This document shows positions 14,001 through 27,659 of a DNA stretch of 64,000 bases, in pieces. The notes beneath the pieces are model-generated. The model saw only the letters and a list, made by a program, of their open reading frames with translations, did not search any database and was not told where the DNA came from. How positions within the stretch are numbered: the stretch's first letter is position 1; the number at the start of each line of letters is the position of its first letter. Made by a program: the position numbers and the translations under genes. This stretch comes from Lycocorax pyrrhopterus obiensis (Eukaryota > Chordata > Aves > Passeriformes > Paradisaeidae), in the NCBI GenBank assembly GCA_014706295.1, contig JACSVZ010000012.1:13386227-13450226 (forward strand). The letters are read 5' to 3'.

Positions 14001-17000
14001 AAAGCCTGGAAGCATTGCTCCAGCTGAGTTGGACACACACAGATAGAAAACGCCTGAGTAGATAATAGACAGCTTATGCTTTCTCTCATGCTGTTTTAAG
14101 TCCTCTGGAGGAAAGCTTTCCTTCGTCATTTGCAGCAGACTGAGTGCTTTGATGCCAGCTTACTGAAAGGACGCTGGCTGTGATGGAATATTGCTTACAT
14201 GGCCACATTAAACACACCTGAGCAAAGTTAATTCTCAGTTTATGTTCCCTTAAACTGTAATGTCTCCCTCACAAAAGGAGGATTGTGAAGGATTTGCTCT
14301 ACTGATTCGAAAATGAAGAGAGAACAAATATTCAGTAGGGACCTGAGAAGCACCTCAGCACTGGCATTTCTTGGCAGCAAACTGCACTTTTGTGCACTGG
14401 ACAAAGGCACAAATTATGTTAATCATGGATTGATAACTTCATCATTTGAAAGGAGCTTGGACTTGGATGTGTCAGAACAACAGCAGTCTAATACAAGTTC
14501 CAAAGCACCCTTCACACTGCAGCTATTACATATTTGCCGAGGGCTGGTTCATTTTTGCGCAGATCAGCCAGAAACATCCCAAACATTTTCTCCGTGTTCC
14601 TCCTTGAAGGGAGCACAGGCCACGTGCTGGGCATTCTGAAGGGTGCTCAGCTTGCCAGGCACGGCCGAGCCTGTAAGTGTTAACCAACCTGAACAGTGTA
14701 AAATTCTATTTTCACTATTGCACAAGGCTAACTGACGGCATTAAAATACGTAATACATGCTTGCTTCAAACACCTACTGTATTTTATCTCAGGTATAAAA
14801 GCAGTAAAAAGTTGCAGTAATTTGCCACTCTTGGTATGCTCAGAGTGTATTTATTTATGTGTTGCAAGACACTAAGCCCTTTTAAAAGGGCTACACTTTA
14901 ATTTAACCTCTTCATTTGACTATTTGGAGTAGAAGCTCCTGTTAGAGATGGTATTTGCCACACATCTCAAGCTAGTTCACAAACCTTAACACCCAAAAAA
15001 CTTTCCAAATAACACTCTTTGCAATATAAATCCATGTAATAACAGGCTCACCAAGATTCCCAGCCCCAGACAGAACACCCAGAATATCTTTTGGAGCACA
15101 GAAACCAGCAAAAGGTACGTCAGCCAAAGAATGCTACACCAGAGATGCCAGTCAGAAACCCTCTTACCTTCCAGTACCTGCTCCTAGAAAGGCTACATTT
15201 TTATATTTACATAAATTTTCATATTTTGCTAAATGTTCTCAAAACATTGGAAGGCACTGGCAAGCTTTTATGATTGGAAAATTCCTGGAATCTCTATATC
15301 ATCCTAACGAATCACTGGGACTGCCCCAGAAGCGCCGTTCGGCACCCAGCAGGAGGGAGGGGAACTGCTGAGTTCGCTCTGTGCTCTCAAGGTCCATTAG
15401 TGCTCTCAGGGCCCTCACGATGCCCTGCTGCAGGCAAAGCAGGCTGAGATAAGGATGGGAGAAAGAAGGACAAGGATATACCTACATCTGTCTCTTACAG
15501 TGTCTTTTTTAATGCAATATAACCAGTACAGGAAGTTATGGCTCTTCCTTCAGCATCCTCAATCATGAAATAAATAAATGTCTTACACTGAAGCTCCTAG
15601 TAACGTGTAGTCAATATTATCTGCTTGGCTCATCACATGGCCCAGCCTCAGGCAAGAGGACAATCAGGTTTTGCTTTCTTCCCCCTGGCCATGGTTTAAC
15701 ACCGGTGCCTTTTGCAGTGAAGCAGCACTTTTCAGCACCACAGCAGCTTGTCTCACTTGTTCCAAATTGACTTGCAACTAATTGTTTCCCACCCCAGCCA
15801 GGCAAGCACAAACCAGGAATGAAGAAAGACACCGAAGGGGAGTTTAACTTTCTCTTTACTTGCACTTGCTCATCCTCAGAGCTCTGAATAAGAGGTTTTG
15901 AACATGGAGAAATATAGACCAGCAGAGACCAGCTTCATTAAAGTCTCCTTTCCAGATGTTTCTAAACCTTTTTCAGACTGTCTCCTCTTAGAGGGAAAAA
16001 GAGGGGGGAAAAGGTGCATGGGAAAATTATTTAAAGCACCTATTACCTCTGTAAGGGTACAGAAATCTCCTGCTTTCTGTGGGCTTGAAGGTCAGGTTTT
16101 CTACATAGTACCACCAAGAAAACTATTTTCCACAAACTCTTTCCTTACAGATTTCTGGATCCTGATGTTTTCTGTCACACCATCTGTATCTGAGGCCTAA
16201 TAACAGTACTGGCAGCTCCAAAACCTTAATTTCATTCATCATTAGATTTCATGCTAGAAACAGGCTTTGGAGTTTTGGCAACAACAGCCGTCACACCTTG
16301 AAACAAACCTGTTTGTATTACCCAGGCATGTTTGTGAAGGAGCCCAGGCTTGCAAAGCTGCCCTTTGCTCTCTTCTCCCCCTTCTTTGAACAGAAAATTC
16401 ACTTTGCAACTCTTCGGTATCTCCCCAATTCACTGACACGTCTGGGAGCAGCGGTGATAAAGCACAGGGCTGCGAGGAAGCTCCTGACACATCAAAACAA
16501 GCAGCTTGAACAATGCAGCAATTGGCCCTCACTAAACACAGCGGGGGTTTTTTGTTCCTTTTCCCACTACTGCTCCAGTTAACAATAAGATCTTGATCAG
16601 GAGAGTCAAGAGAAATTTCATCAGCGATTTCAGGGAAGCAGTCATCTAAAAAGCTGACATTATCATCAAAATACTGCAGATGCTACCGGCTGAAGGAGCA
16701 GGAGAAGACAAAGGCACAAATGAGACGGCTGGAAGAGACAAAGGAGCTGCTGCAACATTCAGCCACCGCTCCAATGGTGACTGTCACCTGAATATTCTCC
16801 AGCTCACCCAACATCTTCATCTCACACCGGCTGCTGTGTTCAGCGCCTCCTCCTTGCCTCCCTCCCTTCAGCACAGCCTCATTCAAACCCTCCTTTAAAA
16901 AGCTTTGTTGCCTTCTCACATGTTCTAGGTCTTGCTTTGCTTGTGCATCCCATCCCTCTCCTCTGGGTGCCTTTCCAAAGGAGGGTGCCAGGTTTCATGC

Positions 17001-20000
17001 TTTAAAAACTTCATGCAACAGAATCTTGACCACATGTTCCAGCTCACAGTATTCTGTGATTCCGCAAGATAAGTGGGGCCAACAGACACCACCAGAATCC
17101 ACCACACAACAAATGGCTCTACCAGCCAAAAGCAATATTCTTTGGCTGTGCTGCAGGAGTACAGAGGGAGTCAGGTCAAACCCAAACGTGTTAATAAACC
17201 CTTTAAACAAGTGCATAGCTGGTAAAGTCCAAAAGAAAAATCATCAGTTTAGCTCAATCTGAAAGGAAAAGAAGTAGGAATAACTGAGCTACAGCATTTG
17301 TTGGGAGAAGATAGCAATCCTCACATCATCATCAAAGGAAGAAAATAAAGCGTGACTCTGGACGTCTGTTACCACCTGAGCCACAAAGAAAGACCAAGAT
17401 CCAAAGCAGGAGAGAAGTTGTTATCACAGGGACTCCACAGGAAATAAAACACACAATCTCAACCAGTTTTCAGCAAGTTCACTTTCCTGCAAGCACCACT
17501 CCTGAAAGGAAGGGATCCCATTTCCTTCAGTCATGAAGCAGAATGAAGCTGTCTCTGCCTTCTGTGAGAGCAGCTCATGACTGATGAGGGTTCAGCTTTA
17601 TATGGGACTCCAAGATATGTCCCGATCCATCAAAACATTTTACAACACAATTATAGAAACCCATTCAGTGTCTAAAACACACAGGGAAGTCATTTGTCTC
17701 CTGTTATCAAGCAACAGAGGCAAGGCTCTATCTGGTTTCGTTTAGACACACATTACCTCAGAAGTCTAAGTGCTGTATGAGCAATTTGTAATAGAGAGAG
17801 CAGACATTTCAAGGAAGATACTACCATGGGAAGTAGCTAATCCAAGGAATAAAATGCAGGTTTTGGTGCCACAACTAACACCCGACTGTCTGCTATTATG
17901 TAAAGCAGGTTTTTGCTTTTTAAACCTGCCTGAGGGCAACAGAGCAGAGCAATGCAGATCTGCTCATATCAGCCTCAAAATGAGTCCAGTATTTCAGGTG
18001 AAAGACTCTTAACCCCTCTAAGTGCCCATTGATCATTCTTAGTATCACTTATTTCATTGATGTGATATGTTCAGAATGCAGCTGTGCTGAAATAAATATT
18101 TTTAAATATACACTGAAGGGAAAGGTGGGAAAGCCAGAGGAAAAGAAACAAACCTGGAACGCAAAGACATTTCACATCTTGTGCTCCTTTCCTGTCTCTC
18201 ATGTGAGTATTGGTGCTGTGTAATCACAAGCCTTCACTTAATTAGTGCCCTAAACATTCAGAAGGTATTTTTGAAAGCAACAGAATTACAATCTCTTGTG
18301 TTCATTTATGGAAATAGATCAGTCTGGCACCCACTACAAAACAGGACCAAGGGGAGGAGTACCTTAGTCATCCTTAGGAAGTGAAAGGGGACAAAATAAA
18401 CCTGCTCTGCCTCTGTGGAACTAGCAGCTACAGTAAAGGAGGCACATTCAATTCACATTTCGTTTCCAACTAGGACCCGAGTACAGCAAGCCCTGTAATG
18501 TGCTCTGCACAACAACACCAAAGAGCCAGACCAAGGAGCTGCTGGACACTGCATGGGCCCTACAAGAGCTCTGCTAGGGGAGCGAAGAGACCAAGGAACT
18601 ACAAACACTGATGGGTGCAGCTGTGCCAGCCTTTGCATAGCTCAGATTAAATCACTGGGCCTACCTGGACTTCACCCTCTGAGAAAGGGGGCAGAGTGGT
18701 TTTCTCCTTTATGCTGCCAGTCCACGGAGGCATCACGCAGATCAAAGCTTGACTTTGTGGCCAGAGTCAGGGCTGGGGCTTGGGTTCTGCGACAGGACCT
18801 TCTTCAATGCTTGCAGATAACTGGGGAGAGATGGGCTCCACCCATGGGAAAGGGGAAGGACAGCCACAGGTGGGCTGAGTTGACAAATCATGGTTTAAAC
18901 GCCTGAGCTCGGGGGTGGCATCCAAATCCACAACACCTGAGCACTCACAAGCACCTGTGCTGCGCTAGTGCTGCCCGATGCACTTCTGCATCTTTGTGTC
19001 CAAAGGGCTTTGTGATGAAGTCGGATTCAGATTAAAAAGCAGCTGGCTGGTTATGCACTCAGAGAGAGTGATGTTTAAATTACATTTCAGTGAATGATTG
19101 CTAAAGACACCGTACTAAGAACACATGCAATGTTTTCATTCTGTAGTTCCACTGAAAGTTACTGAATTCTTTGTAATTTACTGTAATTCTTTGTAATTTG
19201 ACAATTGGTCAAACACAAATAACCAGATGTTGTTATAACACAGATAATTTTTGTTCCTTTCCAGATAAGGAATGGAAGTTTGCATTTGAAACCTCTGTGA
19301 ATGTTTTCAGAAATGCATAGACAGCAATACTAAACCTCTCCCCCAAGCCTGCCTGGCCCCAGGTGTGCTCTGAGCACCACCACCAAGCCTGAGTTCCACA
19401 ACACAGAAAGGTGCTTCGCTGAGCTCTGCCAGCATCTTCTTCATCATGGCCACTTTGATTTATTGCATTTTAACCAGGCCTGAATGATCTGTTCAAAACT
19501 GAGATACAGCCCCTGCATCTCCCAGCTTTGAAGGTCTCCCCTTTATTTATCAGGCGTGTTTAAGCAGCCGTACCTTTGTGGTACAAACCACACAAGGAAG
19601 TAATTAAATGCCATAGAGTTTGAAGTCCTGGAGAGAAGCCATTAAATTTAATAATAATGCTGGCTCCTGCAGCAGCTGGAATAACACATGCACAGCATTA
19701 GCTATTGTGTTTTGATTGATCACTTCTGTACCACCTAGGCAAGCCATTAAGTTTAGGCATCAAGTTTAAAGCTATAACTTAAAATCTTTTAATGAAGACT
19801 GAATGCTCCACATTTCACCTTTTATAAATAAACAGAGGGGTTTAATTTTTTTTAATAAATCTGTAGTGTTTACATGCTTAAAGAGACACATCTCACCACT
19901 TGTTCTTAGTACACAGCACATCCTGGCACGATTTTCCTCAGAGATGATCTTTTCTGAGAGGTTTCAGAGGTCTGTAGGCACTGGAACATCCCTTTGCTGC

Positions 20001-22700
20001 TGAGGGCATGGCCCAACAGATCTGCTAAGACCTGGTGAAATGACCCCAGCATCTCATGATGGTGATTCAAGTAACAGAAATCCATCTCTTAATAGCACAG
20101 TTGAACAAATACAGCCCAGCAACTTACACAACCCCTCTGTGTATTTTTATTTCTGCTTGAATTTTTTCTATTCTTTTCTCACATTCTTACACAGTGTCCC
20201 TTGTATCTGTTACAGTGCCCATTTTTTGTATCGATAGAAACACGAGGACTCTCGAAGCCCATCTGCAATTATTCCAGGCATTTGTACACAGAGAAACTGA
20301 AGCATAAGAGCCTGACCTGTTAATCACTCCAGGCAAACACCAAAGCAAAAACCAGAATCCAAGTCTCAAAAAATAAGTTTTTCACATAGGTACCAAAGTG
20401 CTGGGTGAGCTTATGTTAAATGAATACTAAATTTTATCTTCTCATCAAATGCTTTGATAGATCTGCTACTTCTTTCCCCATCTTTAAACATTATTTTATT
20501 ATAGATGTGCAAAACTATTCCAGTCTTGAATGTGACAGCTTAAAGCATTTGGATTTAAAAAAAAACAGAGCAGGGTGTTGAAAAGGAGGCTTTGGGGCTG
20601 CCTAATCCCATCTCTCCCTTGGAAAAGAGCTATTTCAGGCAGTTTATCATATCACTGGGGCACGAAAAGCGATTTCTAAAGCCCAGATTCTGTAATACAA
20701 CCGGGTGTTCCTTATCTGGTTGCGAGCCTGGCCCTGTCCCCGAGGCCCCCTGCCCAAAAAGGAGTTTGAGTCGTTTCAAACACCACAGCACCAACTGCAG
20801 ATCACACTGGTGATTCCCCACCACCGCTCGTGCTGCTGCTCCCTGCCAGCCCCAGCAATCCATTTCTGCTCCTGTCTTAACACAAATCCCATGAATGTAA
20901 GGAAAAAGCGTTTCTAAATGGGAGCTGAGGTCCTCTGACAGTAGAAGAGTACCAAGGGCAGTCTGTGGTGTCCCACACAGAGCACAGCACCAGCAGCTCA
21001 GATTTTGGCCGTGGAAAAACCAGCAAAAGATTGGAAAAGACCATCAGGTAGGTGTGGAACTGAGCCAACACGAGGGCTAAGGAAAAGCTCACATTAAACA
21101 CTTGAAAGCTGCTCTGTTGATTTAAATCTTGCTAGCAGGAACAGGGTCCATTTGTACCGAAGATGCACTTAGGTCAATAAGCACAAATACTTAAACCACA
21201 AACTGGGCTAAAGGGATTTCTCCAGAAGAAACAATTAAAGACTTATTGTGTAATACCTTGACTAAATAATCACAGAGGGGAACAATAACCTTCTTGAAAT
21301 ACATGGAGGATGAACACACCGAGGAGGGAGATGACTCTTCAGGGATTCAGCTAATAGGATTAAAATTCAGAATATCAGAAACTTTAATAGTGCAACCTCC
21401 TAGACCATGGAATAATTGGTATCACCAGAGCAAAGAGGCATTTTATTAATACCACATAGACTAAGTGCTCACAGGGAGACTGAGGAGGAAAGCGGTGAGA
21501 TTTACACTTTATTTGTGGCATCATTTCTAAATAGACTTACAAGTCCATTACCAGATTCTTTTAAATACTTTAGAATCATTAATTTGAAATAATTGGCTAG
21601 ATTTTCAAATGATACTACGACAAGACTCTTCTCACAGTCATCCTATAGGAAACTGCATCTTTGGCAGAGTATTTTCCTCATTGTGAACAAAGAAAATCCC
21701 ACCTTCAAGGGCAGCTGGACTTATCCCCAACCCTGAGACTTCAGCCAACATTGGCAGGATCATCTTCCATTTCTCAGTGAAAAGTAAAAGTGCATCATTT
21801 CCAGAATATATGCAGTTATGTACAGAGATTATAACACAAAGCTTATTTTTTAAGATCAAATCTTTTTTGCCATGTAAAATTTTATAATTGAGAGGCTCCA
21901 ATAAAATGAAGGAGAGTTGTAGTTTGAATTCCAAGCCCCAGGGAAAATACTGGTTGCTCCCAGCAGGAAGTTTTACTCCTAATATACAGATACCCTGCAT
22001 CTGTTTTATATATCTTAAATTCAAACAAACTGACTGAGGTTATCTACTCCCATCCAACTTGATTAAACTCAGCACACAAATTCCCCAAATCAATAGTTAA
22101 TTAAAAAGAAGTGGCAATTTCTACATGCTAAATTAGCTCATACCATTCTCCATTCCCTGTTCCAGGTACATTTATAGCACTGGAGGAAAGACGACGAGTT
22201 GAACTGGAAGTTATTTTTTACATTTTAGGAGGCTCCCTCTATTAGGGGGAAAAAATTAAAAACACACCACAGCAACAACAAAGACAAAACAAAACAAACA
22301 AAAAACCCACACCCTAAAAAAACCACTCAAAAAGCAGAAAACTTTACTAATGTTGAAGTTTAAAAAACAGATCACTGCTTGGTATAGCAAGATTGACAGT
22401 AGGGGGGCATTGCAAAGTTGTACAAGGCTTGACAAGCCTATACAAAGTACCCACATAAAATCAAAGCAGGAAAAATTCCATCCTGTTCCTGGATTTCCTC
22501 ATGAGCTGCTCTTTGGACCTTAAAGACATGAAAGTCCAAGAATGCAATGGAAAGGGTTTCATTGCATTTGACATCCAGGTACAACACAGGCAGAGGAGTG
22601 AACTCACCACAGAATGCCTCATCCTCTTAGGAAGGCTTTTGCTATTTTCTTGCTTTCTATATCTTACATCTTTTAAAGCTAAAGAAAATCGTTATTGTGC
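8074..22700. other. Gene-free AT-rich region
   Basis: No exon with family motifs was found on either strand. TAAT-rich blocks occur at about 11900-12130 and 19590-19760. No SINE, CR1 tail or LTR was recognised by eye, although older repeats may be present. Confidence 0.6.
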
Positions 22701-22739
22701 ACCCCAGTCTGGAGCTGGCAGATGTGGGATTTGTGTGCT

Positions 22740-22753
22740 ATTTGCATTTGCAT
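22740..22753 (+). promoter_or_regulatory. Two overlapping POU octamers
   Basis: ATTTGCATTTGCAT contains two perfect ATTTGCAT octamers sharing two bases. Such sites bind POU-domain factors. The target gene, if any, is unknown, and chance occurrence is possible in AT-rich DNA. Confidence 0.35.
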
Positions 22754-22929
22754 TATGCCAACGTGAGCCCGTTCAAAATGCACGATTTAATTGCAGGTCC
22801 AGGAGGCACGTTAGGCTTGCATATGGCACACCCCCCTTCAGGTCTAAGTCTCGGCTCTGTTTGTAAATCAAAGCCCAAGGTCCTCCCCTCCCCTGCACTA
22901 AATAATCTAAATTTTTTTCTGCCAAAACT

Positions 22930-23142
22930 TGTCGCTAGCGAGCAGAGACCGAGGAATAAAGCGACATGGATGGTTTAGTACGACAAGAAACTGACCCTTT
23001 ATTAATTTACAGATTCACTTCTATACCTTAGCACGCTGGATACCAACATAAGGTTATTGATTCCCTGACCAACCACCCCCCAGAGGGATTGGCTGAACCC
23101 AACAACACTTACTTCAGGTATTTTCTCCTTGGTATCATAACA
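22930..23142 (-). mobile_element. LTR-like element, minus strand
   Basis: Read on the minus strand, the 213-bp unit begins TGTTATGATACC and ends CTAGCGACA, with AATAAA followed by a GT-containing tract about 60 bases before the end. This is the layout of a retroviral LTR (U3, polyadenylation signal, U5). It shares the same start (TGTTATG) and end (AGCGACA) as the plus-strand unit at 23838. No matching target-site duplication was seen, and no retroviral gene is recognisable beside it. Confidence 0.5.
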
Positions 23143-23525
23143 ATACCATAGTTCACAAAATCTCCCAACTGTTTTCCTACAGCATCCATGAGAAAGCAAG
23201 GCTTTCACACAGACACTGTGAGAAAACTGAGAAATCTCTCTGCAGCCAGGCTTTTAGGACTCACAAAAACTCCTCCAAGTTTTCGTGGGAGGCCAGAGGA
23301 GCTGATGGCGCAGTGAGCCCACACCTGTGACCTGAGCCTTGCCCACCCAGCCTGCTCAGGGTACGTGATGGAGCTCTTAGACCTGCACAGGGCCCAGACC
23401 GCCCTGAAAATAAATGTCCCTGAAATCAGACTGTAACAAGTGTAAGGCAAATCTGAAATATGTCCTATTTATAGCCCAGAAGTGACTCGCTGAGGTTCTT
23501 CATATTTTGTACATCTCAGTAAGAT

Positions 23526-23695
23526 ATTCCCCTTCAAACTTCTGCTCTGCTTGGCACCGGAATAATTTTGGCTGGGGATGGGGGGTGGTTTGGGTGTTTG
23601 GGGGAAAGGTTTCTTGTTTGCTTTTCCTTTTTAACCGTATGTGAGATAATGAATTATAAGTAGCAAAAAAAGCTTCTTCAATTTGCTCTTGACTA
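23526..23695 (+). repeat. 170-bp direct duplication, copy 1
   Basis: About 95 percent identical to 24060-24228, differing at roughly nine positions including one base in an A-run. Both copies begin ATTCCCCTTCAAACTTCTGC and end GCTCTTGACTA. Copy 1 is not preceded by an LTR. Confidence 0.9.
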
Positions 23696-23837
23696 CAGAT
23701 GCTGAAAAAACTCCAGCAGAGAATTTCTTCAGCTCTCTGCAGCATTTTTGTGAGAGCTCTGTCTTTCCCATGCAAGTAACTCAAACCAATGTTACAGTTT
23801 TGTAAACTTCTTGCAGCTGCGGGTTGTTTTGCAGGAT

Positions 23838-24059
23838 TGTTATGGTTCTAACTAGAAAAACACTCAGAGATGGGTGTCTTAGAACTTGACCCATCCCCTT
23901 AAGGGGTGGAGGGCAAAAAACCAATTACCTTATGCCACTTAATACACTTTGCGAACTAACATATAAAAGCCTTCTGAGAGATCATTAAAGCGCTTCCATC
24001 TATCCCTGAGCCTGGACTTCGTGTTGTTTCTCTGCTCATCTGTGGGGAAAACAGCGACA
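23838..24059 (+). mobile_element. LTR-like element, plus strand
   Basis: The 222-bp unit begins TGTTATGG and ends AACAGCGACA. It has a TATA box (ACATATAAAAGC at 23960) and an ATTAAA polyadenylation-type signal near 23983, then a T-rich U5-like stretch. Its last base abuts exactly the second copy of a 170-bp duplicated segment. The termini match those of the inverted unit at 22930-23142, so the two are probably related endogenous retrovirus LTRs. No coding remnant is visible. Confidence 0.55.
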
Positions 24060-24228
24060 ATTCCCCTTCAAACTTCTGCTCTGCTTGGCACCAGAATAAT
24101 TTTGGCTGGGGATGGGGGGTGGTTTGGATGTTTGGGGGAAAGGTTTCTTGTTTGCTTTTCCTTTTTAACCCTATGTGGGATAATGGATTATAAGTAGCAA
24201 AAAAGCTCTTTCAATCTGCTCTTGACTA
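24060..24228 (+). repeat. 170-bp direct duplication, copy 2, abutting the LTR-like unit
   Basis: The duplication starts at the base immediately after the LTR-like unit, which suggests it could be the former leader next to a 5' LTR. TTGGCACCAGAA lies about 25 bases in and might be a displaced primer-binding-site remnant, but this is speculative. Confidence 0.9.
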
Positions 24229-27200
24229 TTGACTTTGTCTCGAGCCAAGTCTGGCTTCATTCCTCTACAAACCAGCAGCGCTCTGAACAATTCCCAGCAG
24301 ACATTCTTCCCCGAGCCTTATCACTCCTCCAAAGAAACATTTTCCCTTTTCAGAGGGCCTTTTCCCATTCCCCTGCAGGGACTGCAGGACACGTCCTGCC
24401 GTGTGAGACCTTCCCCCCAAAGCAGGCATTCTGCTGCGGGGCTGGAAGACACTTGGCCCTTCCCTGCCAGGACCTCTTGCAATCTTGGGATAAAAGAGGG
24501 AAGCAAAGCCAGGGGTTGGAAGAACAGCACTTTTATTCCTTCTGCTGGTGCCAGCAGTGCTCTCAGCCATTCCAGAGGAAATCAGAGGTTCTAAATATCA
24601 CAGTGCATTTGCCCCGCTGTCACTTCACTGAGAGCTTGTCACCTTAGAATTATACATTTCTCTAATGCATTTAGGAAACATTTTTAAGGTTACAGACAAC
24701 ATACTTCACATCAAAAAACGGGAAATAAACAAGGGAAATCCCTCTGGGTTTGTGTTTCTTTGAATTGTTCTTACATGGTAAGGACAAGCAGACTGCTTTG
24801 TTTACCAAAACGCTTTCATACTTTGAGTTTCTGCACGTTCCCTGGAAGTATGAAACTCGTTTTTCATGGACACTCTTCACCATGTATTGTATTTGAGGAT
24901 ATTTTTTTAGGAAAAAAAAGTCGTGGCACCTTTATATGTGGATATATAAAGCATTTCAACTCTGAATTTAAAAGAAAAATATTTAATTGTTCTGCGGAAA
25001 ATGTATTTCTAGAAAATAAGGCAGAGTTACAGAATATAAAACAATGTAGAAAGCCAGCAGCTATTATCCTGTGTCATCCTTATGATAAATATTTTCTCAT
25101 GTCACTGAACTGGCATGAAGAATTAACACTAAAAATAGTTCTTTCAATACTTATTTCTGATTTATTTTACCTTCACTTGAAGGAAAACTTTAATTATTAA
25201 AAAACCCAAATAAATTCACACACAATTTGGACAAGAGGGAAGAATTATTTCTACAGTATCACTGTAGTTGTTCCGGGGTTGTCAAATTACACCTTGGCAG
25301 ACAGAGAAGGACAGCTCTCACCGACCCAGGGAAAGAACTCAAAATATATTCAATTAATGGATGAAGAGATCCAAAAACACAGTTTCATGTTGTGCAAACA
25401 ATACAAGCTCTCACATCACTGAAGAATACATGGGGTTGAGGAAGAAGGGAATTGCAAAGGCTTGAACAAGAGAGATACACGAGAAAAATCATAGCAGGTG
25501 GTCAGAGCTTGTTGTGTTTTCTCCAAAGCATGAACTGTGAGAAGAGTGTTTTGTTCCAGAGGAACTGTGGTAAACTGGGAATGGCAATCTTAGGTTCCAA
25601 TCAGAGCAACACATCCAATGTGGGTCAACTCTATAGACCAATTGTCTCTATTTATCTACTTTTTGCTCAGTTAAAGCATTAAAAAACAGAATACGTTGGC
25701 TCCACTAAAGAAATAATTTGGAATTATCATGAGATCCAGAAAAACACTGATCCCGAAACAGGAACAAATCTGTAGAGTGATGAACCGCAGTTAGAAAGGG
25801 CATGACAGGATTTTGTAACACAGCTGTGGTGTAATGCAGAGCTCGCCCTGCAGGTACTCCTGGACAGGGGGGCGTTGCTCTCAGAGGTTGCTGTTTGCAG
25901 AAGGAAGTTTGGTCTGTTTAAAAGAAGTCATAATTTTAAAACGCTGCAATTTGCACTTTAGAACTCAGCAATATTGACATTATCCTAACATTAACCATTC
26001 CTAATGCTGTCAGATCCGGCTGCCTCGTGTTTTGCAAGGAGAGCACCAAAGGCCACCAAGTCACTAAAGGTTTATGAAGGCAAACAGGTTTATTTAAATA
26101 AACCATGAGGCTACAGCTGTACTGTGAATGATTGCTTCTTATGACCTCCTTAATCAGCACTAAGGTTTGAAACAGACTCAGTGATGTTTTGAAAATAATA
26201 TTCTCTGGTGCCTAGTTTTCTCTTGCGAAGACATGTCTTTACTTCAGTTGGTTTTTCAGGCTGAGTAAGCCCATGAGGTATCCCCCAGATAGGAAAAATC
26301 TTCTCCTGGCTTCTGAGGCACAGCCATGGACCTTTTTTACAGCCGGAGGGGTTTGCCTGCCTCTGGCACCCCCATGCCAGATCCCACAGCTCTGTCCATC
26401 CTCCCTCCTTGCCTGGCTGCCTGCAGGAAACACCAGGCTTTGGAGAGGAAATGTCACCCCAAAGCATCTGACTCCACAGGACCTGGATGCCAGAAAATCT
26501 TCCCAATCCCGCTCTGTTAAACTACACGGTAACAATAAAAACAGAACAGCTTACGGTACCTTCCACATTTGTACAAAAACCACCCTCACACACCTTGTGG
26601 AGATTGGGAGGAATTTCAAAAGATAGTCTACAGTATCTAAGCTTTCCCAGTCGAAAAAAACATTGCCAGTGTTCCTAAGCTCAGCAGTCTTCTCAGGGAT
26701 TTTTTTAAAGAGCCATTTCTTGTGGCTCACAGATCAGACAGTGTCGCAGGGCAGCGGGAAAAAGCCATTTATGGTCTGGCCTAAAAGGCTCTGAATGCCC
26801 AAATTCCCGTCCCAGGGTTTGTTAGGCAGGAGATACTCTGACTCTAACATGGTGTGTCCAGGAGGAGTAAGAACAGAAGGTTTATTTGTATAAATTAAGG
26901 AGTTTGAGTGAAGGAGGCATTCATAATGCTTCTTAGCTCAGCCTCATACACCGTTTTGTCTAAAGTGCCAGTCAAGAACACCATTCTTGAAATGGTGTTT
27001 AAGACAAAGATTGGTGTGATTTAGTGGGCTATCCCTGCTAGTCAAAATGCTACAGGAGTGCTGTGTATAGAGACTACAAACAATGAAAGAAACCAAAGAT
27101 ATATTTGGATGAAAGGTTACGTGAACGAAAGCATTGGCAGCTACAGAACAGCAGCAAGACACAAATAAACGTTGCAAACCTTACGTGTTGATTTTAGAGA

Positions 27201-27576
27201 CTTATCTCCGTGTTCATACTCAGGAGTAGAGCTCCTCCAAGGAAAGGGATTTTACCATCTGCTACAAGTGGACTTGAACCTCCTCAGAATGAGCCTTTTT
27301 CATGGTGCATTGCTAATTCTCACTGGCTGTCACCTTTCACCTCCATTTGCTCCAGTTTAAACTGGGAATCGAGCTTGCAGATCAAAATGGCAACTGCAAT
27401 TCCTCTGCTCTGACACAAGTCATTACATAAGAAAGGGCATTTGCCACTTCCCATGCTTTGGGATGATTTGGGAATCAGGGCAGTGGAACTGTGGTGTCCA
27501 GAGTGGACGTCATACATGACTGTGTACACACATCAAAGCAACTCCTCTTTTGCAAAAGACCTCCTACAACAGACTG
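24229..27576. other. Gene-free stretch
   Basis: No recognised exon. The 24760-25200 open frame (146 codons) is AT-rich with low-complexity hydrophobic content and no motif; it was not accepted. Confidence 0.55.
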
Positions 27577-27659
27577 ATTGAAATATCTCTAGGTGAATAA
27601 AAGGTGAATTGAAATATTTCTAGGTGAATAAAAGGTGAATTGAAATATTTCTAGGTGAA
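27577..27659 (+). repeat. 31-bp tandem repeat, about 2.7 copies
   Basis: The unit is ATTGAAATATTTCTAGGTGA plus ATAAAAGGTGA. Copies differ at a single base (ATCTCTAG versus ATTTCTAG), so the expansion is recent. There is no spacer variation, so it is not CRISPR-like. Confidence 0.95.

Noticed and set aside
24760..25200. 146-codon plus-strand open frame
   Set aside because: AT-rich, no domain or splice support, no recognisable homologue.
27577..27659. Short direct repeats as a CRISPR array
   Set aside because: Contiguous tandem copies without unique spacers, in a vertebrate genome.
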